DNA from: Actinomycetota bacterium
Lineage (GTDB): Bacteria > Actinomycetota > Thermoleophilia > Gaiellales > Gaiellaceae
Assembly (NCBI GenBank): GCA_005884155.1
Contig: VAXD01000183.1
Span: 1 to 5,201, forward strand
Reading direction: 5' to 3'
Length of the DNA: 5,201 nucleotides
Part shown: piece after piece, positions 1 through 5,201 of the stretch
How the letters are laid out: each line of letters starts with the position of its first letter
Numbering within the stretch: position 1 is the stretch's first letter
Notes under the pieces: generated by a model
Told to the model about the DNA's origin: nothing
Databases searched by the model: none
What the model saw: only the letters and a program-made list of their open reading frames with translations
Position numbers and translations under genes: made by a program

Positions 1-339
1 GGGCTCTAGCCCTTGTACCCTTGCACTGGGCTGCCACCGCAGGGCTCGTGGGCGACGGAATCCACGAGGCCGAGAGCGCAATGACCGCCGCCGAGGCCTG
101 GTGGTCGCGCCGAGCTGAACTCTCGTCGTAGTCCGGCGGCCGCGCCAGGGTGACCGGAGTTCTGAGGCTAGAGAACCGCACGGTATCGCTCCGAGCTGAA
201 CTGCCCCAGATCGCCGAGGCCACACCTCCCCACAATCTCCCTCGACGGTCGACGCCGTCATGACTTCAGGCGTCATTCGTGAACGCTGGCGCAGGCGATG
301 CTGCTTGGCGAGGAGCTGGCTCGCCGCTCGCCCGGCCAT
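1..339. other. Region with no supportable gene
   Basis: I see no convincing complete gene here. A plus-strand frame is open from the left edge to a TAG at 129-131 (42 codons, only about three quarters G/C at third positions). It could be the tail of a gene starting outside the window, but the opposite strand is equally open, so this is not called. Between 131 and 339 there is a weak hairpin near 244-274, listed separately. Otherwise I see nothing. Confidence 0.5.
244..274 (-). terminator. Weak candidate terminator hairpin after the 340-807 gene
   Basis: GACGCC at 251-256 can pair with GGCGTC at 269-274 across a 12-nt loop. A competing fold pairs GACGG at 244-248 with CCGTC at 255-259. The site lies 65-95 nt past the stop of the minus-strand gene ending at 340, where a terminator would be expected. 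The stems are short and no U-tract follows on the minus strand, so this is only a candidate. Confidence 0.2.
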
Positions 340-807
340 CTACGAGCTCCGCTCGAGGTCGATCGTGTTAAGGCACTTGTCGTCCGGTTGTCCACCACCG
401 CAGCGGAGGTGGTAGACCTCCGGGCGCCAAAGGACGGCGAATGCAGTAAAGCCGGGTCGGCGCAGGAACAGCGACCACCCGCCTTCGGCGTCATCAATCT
501 TCTTAATCGTCCAGCCATTCCGCAGCGCCGTCCGACGCAACGCCTTGGCCCGCAAGGCTGACGAGCGCTGAGGCAACGCGAATACGACGCGGGCACACGA
601 CGGTCCACTCGCGAGTTCGACGCAGTCGCCGAAGCCAAGTGCGCGTATGTGTGCCTGCGGTGGAACGAGCTCCAGGGCAACTCGGCGCAGCGTGGCGCGC
701 CGCTGGCCACTCGTCTGCAGGCACGCGTTGACGCCAGTGCAGATGAGCATCACGATCACCGCGCCCGAAGCGAACAGCAGTTGGCGGGAGACAGAGGCGC
801 GGTGCAT
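340..807 (-). CDS. Small exported or membrane-anchored cysteine-rich protein, unknown family
   Basis: This is a 155-residue protein that I do not recognise. The codons are strongly GC-biased at the third position throughout, which supports real coding. Residues 1-9 form a short basic N-region (MHRASVSRQ). Residues 10-28 are hydrophobic, fitting either a signal peptide or a single membrane anchor. Cys29 follows in the context VNAC, which is lipobox-like but has Asn at -2, so lipidation is uncertain. The rest is a soluble domain of about 125 residues with Cys62, Cys71, Cys136 and Cys145; the spacing suggests two local disulfides (62-71 and 136-145) if exported. A segment around 99-128 (GWTIKK, GGWSLFLRR, FAVLWRP) looks like beta-strands of a compact alpha/beta fold. 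I chose ATG at 805-807 because it places the hydrophobic stretch correctly. In-frame GTG (892-894) and TTG (841-843) starts would add a 29- or 12-residue polar extension; the TTG has a GAGGAG 13 nt upstream. The gene is divergent from the secreted-protein gene at 1201. Function unknown. Confidence 0.7.
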   Translation of the reverse strand: MHRASVSRQLLFASGAVIVMLICTGVNACLQTSGQRRATLRRVALELVPPQAHIRALGFGDCVELASGPSCARVVFALPQRSSALRAKALRRTALRNGWTIKKIDDAEGGWSLFLRRPGFTAFAVLWRPEVYHLRCGGGQPDDKCLNTIDLERSS

Positions 808-859
808 CGATGGATCTATCGACCGCGGTGCGTCTAAGGACAAGGATGCGGTTTCTCTC

Positions 860-888
860 CTCTGGTGACATTCCCGCACGCTGGCCCA
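860..888. repeat. Short dispersed repeat, copy 1
   Basis: This 29-bp stretch matches 2703-2731 in the same orientation at 26 of 29 positions. It includes an exact 16-bp run (CCCGCACGCTGGCCCA, 873-888). Mismatches are at 863, 868 and 872. Copy 1 sits 53-81 bp upstream of the ATG at 807. To its left it shares GGACA (838-842) with copy 2 (2686-2690) at a slightly different distance, so the true element may be longer and degenerate. The origin is unknown; it could be a remnant of a mobile or REP-like element. Confidence 0.5.
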
Positions 889-1122
889 AGCCACAGATCT
901 GGCGGTAGCGCGTTAGTGCCGCAGGGACGTGAGTAGCCCTGGCTGCCATCACTGGCCTCTGGATAGAAGGCGAACGCATACCTGCTTCGCCTGCTTGCCC
1001 CCGCCGAGGGGACGCGCGGTTGGGCTATACGGCGCGCCGCTGTGGAAGGGGCTACCAGCGAAACGCGACCGCGAGAGCCGCCGCCACGAAGCCAGCCGCG
1101 AGCGCAATCCGAAGGCGTCCTC

Positions 1123-1158
1123 ACGCCCTGTTGCGGGGCGTCAAGCCTCAATCGAGGC
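1123..1158 (+). other. Two tandem hairpins upstream of the secreted-protein gene
   Basis: ACGCCC (1123-1128) pairs perfectly with GGGCGT (1136-1141) around a 7-nt loop. Three nucleotides later GCCTC (1145-1149) pairs with GAGGC (1154-1158) around the tetraloop AATC. They end 42 nt before the ATG at 1201. They could be leader-RNA structure, an upstream boundary, or chance in GC-rich DNA. No U-tract follows, so a simple attenuator is not supported. Confidence 0.3.
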
Positions 1159-1200
1159 CGCGCCTTGTAAACCCGAGAGCGACAGTTGTACTGTGGCCTC

Positions 1201-2610
1201 ATGCTTCGAATGGCCGGATTCGTCGCGACGGTGCTGATCCTCACGGGCCCTGCAGCGGCTGCTACGGCGCCGCCACCGAACGACAACCGCGCGAGCGCGA
1301 GCCCGGCGAACCCACCCGCCTCCGTCCAGGGGACAACCGTCGGCGCGACGGACGAGGCCAACGACCCACGTCCCTCATGCGGCCGCGTCCATTCAACGGT
1401 CTGGTATCGGATCAATGACGCGCCGGGCCGGAGGATCGTCCTGCGGCTACATGCGGACGGTGTCCTCGACGGCGTCCTCGCTGTCTATGAGGTTCAGCGA
1501 TCGCATCTGAATCAGGTCACGTGCGACGCAACCGACCAAAACGGGCGGGCCGAGCTCTCGTTCGACTCGAGCACGGGGGCGAACTACCTGATCCTCTTCG
1601 GACGCCTGCCGGACTCGGTCGACAGTACATTCGAGCTGCGGTCGACGGCGCCGCCGCGGTCTAAGCCGCCGGGGACGCGACTGCCGGTAAAAGGAGTCGA
1701 GGGGACTCTCGACCCGCTCGATCACCCGGACAAGGCGTGGTCGACCGTGATGCGGGCCGGGACAACGTACAAGATCAACCTCTTTGGGCGCCTCAACCGC
1801 TGCGTCGACTACAGCGTCTACGCCCCGGGGATACGCGACTTTGCAAGCACCGCGCCGATCCTTCGCCGCGAGTGCGGCGGCTACGCGACGTACACGCCGG
1901 GGGCACACCTCGGCGGGCGCTACAGCATCTTCGTTCAGGCCCGCGGCACCCGCTCGGCGACCATCCACTACTGGCTCCAGGCTGCCGTGGCAACCACGGA
2001 CGACTTGGGGCCGGGCCGGCCGATTGCGAACCAGCAGACGCTGAGCGGCCGCCTCGACGCGAGGCGGATCCACGTCGTCGACGTCTACCACTTCGACGTC
2101 CCTCGCCAGAGTGACGTCACGCTGCATCTCCGGACCGGCTCGCAGTTCGAGCTCAGGCTGCTCGCGGACAACGGCCGCTACCTCGACTCGAGCAGCTCCT
2201 ATATCCGGCACGGGCTCTCGCCCGGTCAGTACTTCGTGGTCGTGCGCGCCGAGCCAGGAAGCCGGGGCGGCTACCGGGTCTCGCTGCTGATCCGTGAAAT
2301 CACGCAGACGACGGCGCTCGTGGGCGGGAGCAGATCGGTCACCCTCCGTCCGGGCGGAACGGCGAGCGTCGAGATCCGCGTCACCCCGGCCGCGGCCGGC
2401 AGGGTGCAGCTCCGGATCAATCGCTTTCTCCTCCTCGGGGGGTGGGTCTTCTCGCGCCTGGTGAACGTTTACACGGGCTCCGACGGCGTCGCCCGTTTCT
2501 CCTGGACTCCGCCAGCCCCGGGCCGCTGGCGCCTGCGCGCGTTCTTCCAGGGTGCACGCACGGCCAGCCCAAGCTCGAGCGGCTACGTCTTCGCGAACGT
2601 GAGCTCGTAG
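1201..2610 (+). CDS. Secreted multi-domain protein: three PPC-like beta-sandwich domains plus an Ig-like domain
   Basis: This 469-residue protein has a signal peptide at residues 1-20 or so (MLRMAGFVATVLILTGPAAA) and probably cleaves in the Ala run before TAPPPNDNR. Domain 1 (about 27-148) has the pattern of secreted actinobacterial PPC-like jelly-rolls: an NDN start, a GATDEANDP-type segment, STVWYR, then a DGVLAVYE strand and a final YLILFGRLP strand. Domain 2 (about 160-262) is a second, more divergent beta-sandwich. Domain 3 (about 265-365) is the clearest PPC-like unit, with VDVYHFDVP early and SPGQYFVVVRA late. Domain 4 (about 375-469) is Ig-like, with GWVFSRLV, DGVARFSWTPPAPGRWRLRA and a closing SSSGYVFANV strand. 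Domains 1 and 2 each carry exactly two cysteines (60/108 and 201/225), fitting one disulfide each; domains 3 and 4 have none. There is no catalytic motif, anchor or sorting signal, so a binding, adhesion or matrix role is inference. A TTG at 1186 with GAGAG six nt upstream is an alternative start adding five residues; ATG 1201 gives the cleaner signal peptide but has no nearby Shine-Dalgarno. Confidence 0.85.
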   Translation: MLRMAGFVATVLILTGPAAAATAPPPNDNRASASPANPPASVQGTTVGATDEANDPRPSCGRVHSTVWYRINDAPGRRIVLRLHADGVLDGVLAVYEVQRSHLNQVTCDATDQNGRAELSFDSSTGANYLILFGRLPDSVDSTFELRSTAPPRSKPPGTRLPVKGVEGTLDPLDHPDKAWSTVMRAGTTYKINLFGRLNRCVDYSVYAPGIRDFASTAPILRRECGGYATYTPGAHLGGRYSIFVQARGTRSATIHYWLQAAVATTDDLGPGRPIANQQTLSGRLDARRIHVVDVYHFDVPRQSDVTLHLRTGSQFELRLLADNGRYLDSSSSYIRHGLSPGQYFVVVRAEPGSRGGYRVSLLIREITQTTALVGGSRSVTLRPGGTASVEIRVTPAAAGRVQLRINRFLLLGGWVFSRLVNVYTGSDGVARFSWTPPAPGRWRLRAFFQGARTASPSSSGYVFANVSS

Positions 2611-2629
2611 CGAGAGCCCGGCCATACCT

Positions 2630-2649
2630 GGTCGGACGGCGATCCGACC
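2630..2649 (+). terminator. Candidate terminator hairpin 1 after the secreted-protein gene
   Basis: GGTCGGA (2630-2636) pairs perfectly with TCCGACC (2643-2649) around a 6-nt loop, 20 nt after the stop at 2610. No T-run follows. High-GC actinobacteria often have hairpins without U-tracts downstream of genes, so a terminator is plausible but not shown. Confidence 0.4.
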
Positions 2650-2658
2650 CAACCTGTC

Positions 2659-2694
2659 GAAGCGTGTCGCCCTTCATACGGAAGGGGACACTTC
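2659..2694. terminator. Candidate bidirectional terminator hairpin 2 between convergent genes
   Basis: The left arm 2659-2675 pairs with the right arm 2681-2694 around the loop ATACG. The stem has about 14 base pairs with two small bulges (G2669 and 2662-2663). It lies between the plus-strand gene ending at 2610 and the minus-strand PPOX gene ending at 2762-2818, so it could stop transcripts from both sides. There is no U-tract on either strand. It sits next to repeat copy 2 and may belong to that element. Confidence 0.45.
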
Positions 2695-2702
2695 AAGCGA
2701 CT

Positions 2703-2731
2703 CTCAGGTGGCATCCCCGCACGCTGGCCCA
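2703..2731. repeat. Short dispersed repeat, copy 2
   Basis: This is the second copy of the 29-bp motif at 860-888, in the same orientation and with 26 of 29 bases identical. It lies in the convergent intergenic space, eight nt from the hairpin at 2659-2694 and 30 nt past the out-of-frame PPOX tail. Copy 1 has no comparable hairpin, so the hairpin is either a lost part of the element or independent of it. Confidence 0.5.
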
Positions 2732-2761
2732 CGGCGGCGTCCACTACCTGGAACTCCTGCC

Positions 2762-2839
2762 TCAGCCGAAGTCGTCGGCGAAATCCCAGGCGCGCAGCTC
2801 ACCCGGCTCTAGGCGAATCAGCAGGTCGTCGCCTCCGCC
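2762..2839 (-). pseudogene. Out-of-frame C-terminal remnant of the PPOX gene
   Basis: The 25 codons before the TGA at 2762-2764 encode GGGDDLLIRLEPGELRAWDF followed by ADDFG. This is the usual last strand of the Rv1155-like PPOX class (a motif ending RAWDFAD). It is in a different frame from the upstream part of the gene and cannot be translated with it without a frameshift. Its conserved sequence shows the gene was once longer. Confidence 0.7.
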
Positions 2840-3123
2840 CTCGACCGGTCTGCCGGTGTGCTGAGGCGCGCGGTCGCGCGAACCTCGATGCCGCGGTACG
2901 GCGGGCCGTCGTCGCAGACGACGATGCTCGCCCGCGGATCTCGGCGGAGGTGCTGCGCTTTCACGTTGCGAGAACCGGTCATGACGTCGAAGCCGTCGTC
3001 GCGCCATTCATTCCAGACCGGCGAGAGGAGAACCGTGCCGTCACGCCGGTACGTCGCGAGGACGGCGACGAGCGGCAGTTCGAGCAGGTCTCCCAGGTCG
3101 TCCGGCTTCAGCCCCTTGCGCAC
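2818..3123 (-). CDS. PPOX-fold (pyridoxamine 5'-phosphate oxidase-like, probable F420-dependent) protein, C-terminally disrupted
   Basis: The 101-residue reading frame starts at GTG 3121-3123, with GGAAG nine nt upstream on the minus strand (3133-3137). Residues 1-88 match the split-barrel core of the Rv1155/TIGR03618-type class: an early ELPLVAVLATYRRDGTVLLS strand pair, then SPVWNEW, a GFDVMTGSRNVKAQHLRRDP segment (the usual cofactor-phosphate-binding area), then ASIVVCDD and YRGIEVRATARL. From about residue 89 the frame reads into family-unlike sequence (STPADRSRAEATTC) and stops at 2818. The conserved C-terminus continues in another frame to 2762. Family members are usually about 130-145 residues. 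Only about 29 nt separate ARL from the GDDLL segment, where relatives have roughly 25-30 residues, so an internal deletion of about 60 nt together with a frameshift is inferred. The missing part contributes a helix and strand near the cofactor and dimer interface, so activity is doubtful. Known relatives reduce small molecules with F420H2 or bind flavin. The substrate here cannot be told. Confidence 0.75.
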   Translation of the reverse strand: MRKGLKPDDLGDLLELPLVAVLATYRRDGTVLLSPVWNEWRDDGFDVMTGSRNVKAQHLRRDPRASIVVCDDGPPYRGIEVRATARLSTPADRSRAEATTC

Positions 3124-3124
3124 T

Positions 3125-3158
3125 CACCGAGTCTTCCACGTAAGGCAGAGACTCGGTG
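3125..3158. promoter_or_regulatory. Perfect 10-bp inverted repeat overlapping the PPOX ribosome binding site
   Basis: CACCGAGTCT (3125-3134) and AGACTCGGTG (3149-3158) are exact reverse complements separated by 14 nt. The left arm ends one base before the PPOX GTG start and covers part of the Shine-Dalgarno (3133-3137); the rest of the Shine-Dalgarno is in the loop. As DNA it resembles an operator for a dimeric regulator in a divergent promoter region. As minus-strand RNA it would form a hairpin that hides the start region. Which of these applies cannot be told from sequence. Confidence 0.5.
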
Positions 3159-3200
3159 CAGGCAGGCGGCGCGGCAAACGCGTCGGCTTTCTCGGGGGTC

Positions 3201-3229
3201 TTGAAGGCTCGGCGGCTTTCTCGTACCTT
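3201..3229 (+). promoter_or_regulatory. Candidate sigma70-type promoter for the DUF2269-like gene
   Basis: TTGAAG (3201-3206) and TACCTT (3224-3229) are separated by exactly 17 nt. The -35 matches TTGACA at four positions, and the -10 fits the TANNNT pattern common in actinobacteria. A start near 3236 would give a leader of about 30 nt to the TTG at 3268. Confidence 0.45.
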
Positions 3230-3255
3230 TCTAGCAGCGGCCTGCAAACGCTCGA

Positions 3256-3261
3256 AAGGGG
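3256..3261 (+). promoter_or_regulatory. Ribosome binding site selecting the TTG start at 3268
   Basis: AAGGGG lies six nt before TTG 3268-3270. This spacing supports the rare start codon. The downstream protein then begins with a short polar N-terminus followed directly by the first membrane helix, as expected. Confidence 0.6.
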
Positions 3262-3267
3262 CTCTTC

Positions 3268-3849
3268 TTGGACACATACCACTACGTTCTCTACGTTCAC
3301 CTGCTCTCGCTCTTCGTCGGGATCGGCGCGGCGGCAGTTCTCTCCGTCTGCCTCTTCCAGCTTCGCGGCGCGCGAGAGCTCGTTGACGCACTGCCGTGGG
3401 GGCGCGTCGCCGGCAAGACTGGCCGCGTGTTCCCGATCGCGATCCTCGGCCTTTTCGGCTCTGGCGCGTACATGACGAGCGACGTCTGGACCTGGAGCAC
3501 AGGGTGGATCCAGGTCGGGATCGCGGCTCTCGTGGTCCTGGGGATCCAGGGGCCAGTGATCGCCGAGCGTTCGGGCAAGAAGCTCGAGCACGCCCTGCGC
3601 GAGAACGGGCCGGGGCCGCTGGGTGAGCACGCGCGGCGGATGACCCGCTACCCCGGGCTGTGGGTGACGGAGTTCAGCGCGATCGGCCTCGTCCTGGCGA
3701 TCGTCTGGAACATGACCGTGAAGGCGGGCACCGGCACCTCCATCGCGGCCGCGATCATCGGCTACGGCGCCGGCGCGCTATTGGGCTTCGCGTTCACGAG
3801 GGCGCCGAGTGCCGAGGCCGAGGCTGTGGTCTCGCCCTCGGGCTCGTAA
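3268..3849 (+). CDS. DUF2269-like integral membrane protein
   Basis: This 193-residue protein has about five predicted membrane segments: 7-29, 53-70, 79-98, 132-150 and 157-177. The start resembles DUF2269-type proteins, which open with a first helix of the form LHxLxxxxxxG; here it is YVHLLSLFVGIGAAAV, with His11 inside the helix. A charged cytoplasmic-type loop of about 30 residues (roughly 100-130, rich in Lys, Arg and Glu) lies between helices 3 and 4. A short polar Ala/Glu/Ser tail (180-193) ends the protein. No enzymatic motif is visible. DUF2269 proteins have no firmly established function; some relatives look like haem- or copper-associated membrane proteins, but there is not enough here to assign that. 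The family match is by eye and moderate; a generic small membrane protein is the alternative. The stop at 3849 is only 4 bp from the end of the convergent MFS gene, leaving no room for a separate terminator. Confidence 0.65.
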   Translation: MDTYHYVLYVHLLSLFVGIGAAAVLSVCLFQLRGARELVDALPWGRVAGKTGRVFPIAILGLFGSGAYMTSDVWTWSTGWIQVGIAALVVLGIQGPVIAERSGKKLEHALRENGPGPLGEHARRMTRYPGLWVTEFSAIGLVLAIVWNMTVKAGTGTSIAAAIIGYGAGALLGFAFTRAPSAEAEAVVSPSGS

Positions 3850-3853
3850 GCCT

Positions 3854-5201
3854 TTAGCGAGACTCGGTGGCGGGCGCCGCGGCCGGCGCGCGCATGCGCA
3901 TCAGCGTCGCCGCGGCGAGCGCGCCCACGGCCACTGTGACGCAGCCGACGATGAGCACCGCGTTGAGGCCGCTTACGAACGCGACCGACGCGGCGTGGGC
4001 GACTGCGGGCTTCCCTCCGGCGGCGCGGCTGCCGGTCGAGGCGACGGCCTGTCCAAGGGCCCGGCCGTGTGGGCCGAGACTCGAGGCCAAGGAGCTCGTC
4101 GCCCGGCGCTCAAGCACGGCTCCAAGTGCTGCGACTCCGACGGCGACGCCTGTGAGCCGGAAGGAGTTGTTGACGCCGGACGCCATACCGGTGCGCGCCG
4201 GGTCGACGGTACGGAGAGCCGCGGCGGCGATCGACGGGTTCGCGAGCCCGATTCCGATCCCGCCCACGATGAAGCCGGCGAGGAGCGCCGTCCACTGCGA
4301 GCCGGAGCTGAGGCCGTACATGAGGAGCAGCGCGACGGCCACGAGGGCGAGACCGACCGCAAGCTGCAGCCATAGCGAAGCGCCGGGCGCAAACCGGCGC
4401 ATGACGATCGGGACCGCGAAGACGAACACGGTCAGAGGCAGGAAGCGCACTCCCGCGCCCAGCGGCCCGTAGCCGAGCACGTCCTGGAGGTAGATCGAGA
4501 GGTACGGGAAGAGGGCGAACATGCCCGCGCCGATGCAGAACGTCGCGATCGAGACGCCGAGGAAGGCGGGCTGGCGGAAGAGCGTGACGTCCAGCATCGG
4601 CCGCTCCTGCATCAGCTCGACGAAGACGAACACGACCAGCAGGACGGCTCCGCCGATCAGGCACGAAAGGATGAGTGCGCTACTCCAGCCGCTCGAGTTC
4701 CCGCGCAGGAGCCCGAAGACGATCAGGAAGAGCGACCCGGAAAGCGTCAGCAGTCCCCAGAGATCGGACCGAACCGCGCCCTCGTCCCGCGACTCGTTCA
4801 TTTGCTTCAGCGCCACGGCCAGCGCGAATGCGCCGACTGGCACGTTCACGAAGAAGACCCAGCGCCAGCCGAGCGCCTCGGTCAGGATTCCGCCGACGAG
4901 CGGCCCTGAGGCCACAGCCGCGCCGATTGTCGCTCCCCAGATCGCGATCGCGCCGCCGCGCTCGGGGCCGCGGTACTCGTGGCCGATCAGCGCGAGGGCC
5001 GTTGCGAAGAGAGCTGCGCCGCCGACTCCCTGCACCGCCCGGGCGACGTCGAGGACGACGATGTTCCAGGCGAGCCCGCAGAGCAGCGAGGCGCTCGTGA
5101 AGACGAGTACGCCGACCATGAACAGGAGCCGCCGGCCGAAGCGGTCGGCGAGCGCGCCCGCAGTGAGGATCAGCGCGGCGAGCGTGAGCGCGTAGGCGTC
5201 G
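3854..5201 (-). CDS. MFS exporter, DHA2 (14-helix, EmrB/QacA-like) family, start beyond window edge
   Basis: The frame is open through the right edge, giving 448 visible residues; the start lies outside. The first visible residues, DAYALTLAALILTAGALADR, are helix 2 and MFS motif A (GALADRFGRR at visible 15-24). About 50 residues with helix 1 are therefore missing from the window, not from the gene. An ATG at 5117-5119 is internal and would cut off motif A. Motif B-like RAVQGVGGA (visible 54-62) follows. The proton-antiporter motif C region at visible 89-123 reads SGPLVGGILTEALGWRWVFF plus NVPVG, typical of drug/H+ antiporters. A long series of hydrophobic segments and a C-terminal GMASGVNNSFRLTGVAVGVA helix fit the DHA2 class of about 470-520 residues. 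The tail is short and Ala/Pro-rich, ending ATESR. The likely role is proton-driven export of a drug-like or amphipathic compound across the cytoplasmic membrane; the substrate is not predictable. No adjacent TetR or MarR regulator is visible inside the window. It converges on the 3268-3849 gene. Confidence 0.93.
   Translation of the reverse strand, partial: DAYALTLAALILTAGALADRFGRRLLFMVGVLVFTSASLLCGLAWNIVVLDVARAVQGVGGAALFATALALIGHEYRGPERGGAIAIWGATIGAAVASGPLVGGILTEALGWRWVFFVNVPVGAFALAVALKQMNESRDEGAVRSDLWGLLTLSGSLFLIVFGLLRGNSSGWSSALILSCLIGGAVLLVVFVFVELMQERPMLDVTLFRQPAFLGVSIATFCIGAGMFALFPYLSIYLQDVLGYGPLGAGVRFLPLTVFVFAVPIVMRRFAPGASLWLQLAVGLALVAVALLLMYGLSSGSQWTALLAGFIVGGIGIGLANPSIAAAALRTVDPARTGMASGVNNSFRLTGVAVGVAALGAVLERRATSSLASSLGPHGRALGQAVASTGSRAAGGKPAVAHAASVAFVSGLNAVLIVGCVTVAVGALAAATLMRMRAPAAAPATESR

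Larger units (their letters stand above)
808..1200. other. Divergent intergenic region, 393 bp
   Basis: This gap lies between the outward-facing genes at 807 (minus) and 1201 (plus), so it should hold both promoters. No open frame here has convincing codon use. It contains one copy of a short repeat (860-888) and two adjacent hairpins (1123-1158). A weak minus-strand promoter-like pair exists just before the 807 start: TTGTCC, then a 17-nt spacer, then GATAGA. It would give an almost leaderless transcript, and I do not call it. I could not identify a convincing promoter for the 1201 gene. Confidence 0.5.

Noticed and set aside
3..131. A plus-strand 42-codon frame open from the left edge to TAG
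   Set aside because: It is too short, the third-position bias is modest, and the opposite strand is equally open. It could be a gene tail but cannot be supported from this window.
110..202. A 12-bp direct repeat CCGAGCTGAACT at 110-121 and 191-202
   Set aside because: A single 12-bp match is expected about once by chance in a window this size, and nothing else around it is repeated.
807..822. A small palindrome TCGAT-N6-ATCGA overlapping the start codon of the 340-807 gene
   Set aside because: The 5-bp arms are too short to call an operator, and nothing else supports it.
1052..1120. A minus-strand stretch reading as a hydrophobic helix (RIALAAGFVAAALAVAFRW, then stop)
   Set aside because: It has an in-frame stop just upstream and no usable start codon. 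Ala/Val-rich runs arise easily from GCG/GCC/GTC-rich DNA.
834..1415. A 193-codon minus-strand open frame spanning the divergent intergenic region
   Set aside because: The composition is shadow-like, it overlaps the start of the secreted-protein gene, and no motif or good ribosome binding site is present.
1447..2652. A 401-codon open frame on the minus strand opposite the secreted-protein gene
   Set aside because: It is Arg/Val/Ala-rich with no family resemblance, and it is exactly antisense to a gene with clear signal peptide and domains. Such shadows are expected in high-GC DNA.
3148..3869. An 11-bp match GAGACTCGGTG at 3148-3158 and 3859-3869
   Set aside because: The second copy lies in the last codons of the MFS gene with no partner arm. 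Matches of this length occur by chance several times in 5 kb.
3809..4472. Plus-strand open frames antisense to the MFS gene
   Set aside because: They are antisense to a clearly recognisable DHA2 transporter, and their own translations are low-complexity and Arg/Ala/Gly-rich.

Overview
The window is GC-rich, roughly two thirds G+C by eye. It shows GTG and TTG start codons, strongly GC-biased third codon positions, a PPOX-fold enzyme of the kind tied to coenzyme F420, and secreted proteins with tandem beta-sandwich domains. Together these suggest a high-GC actinobacterium, possibly a soil lineage such as Thermoleophilia. That placement is inference from style; no marker gene is present.

Layout, left to right. 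1-339: no gene that can be supported. 340-807 (minus): small membrane-anchored or exported cysteine-rich protein of unknown family. 808-1200: divergent intergenic region with one copy of a short dispersed repeat and two tandem hairpins. 1201-2610 (plus): 469-residue secreted protein built from three PPC-like beta-sandwich domains and a C-terminal Ig-like domain. 2611-2761: convergent intergenic region with two strong hairpins and the second repeat copy. 2762-3123 (minus): PPOX-family flavin/F420-type gene whose C-terminus is broken by a frameshift with an apparent internal deletion. 3124-3267: divergent promoter region with a perfect 10-bp inverted repeat overlapping the PPOX ribosome binding site and a plausible sigma70-type promoter for the next gene. 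3268-3849 (plus): five-helix membrane protein resembling DUF2269. 3854-5201 (minus): DHA2-family (14-helix, EmrB/QacA-like) MFS drug exporter, whose first ~50 residues lie beyond the right edge.

The five genes alternate strand strictly (-,+,-,+,-), so no two form an operon and each is probably its own transcription unit. Two pairs converge; the second pair is separated by only 4 bp. The common theme is the cell envelope: one secreted protein, one anchored protein and two integral membrane proteins. No shared pathway can be argued. I found no CRISPR array, tRNA, rRNA, intact mobile element or defence system, and no convincing new multi-gene system. The most unusual items are the decayed PPOX gene, the inverted repeat at its start, and the repeated 29-bp motif.
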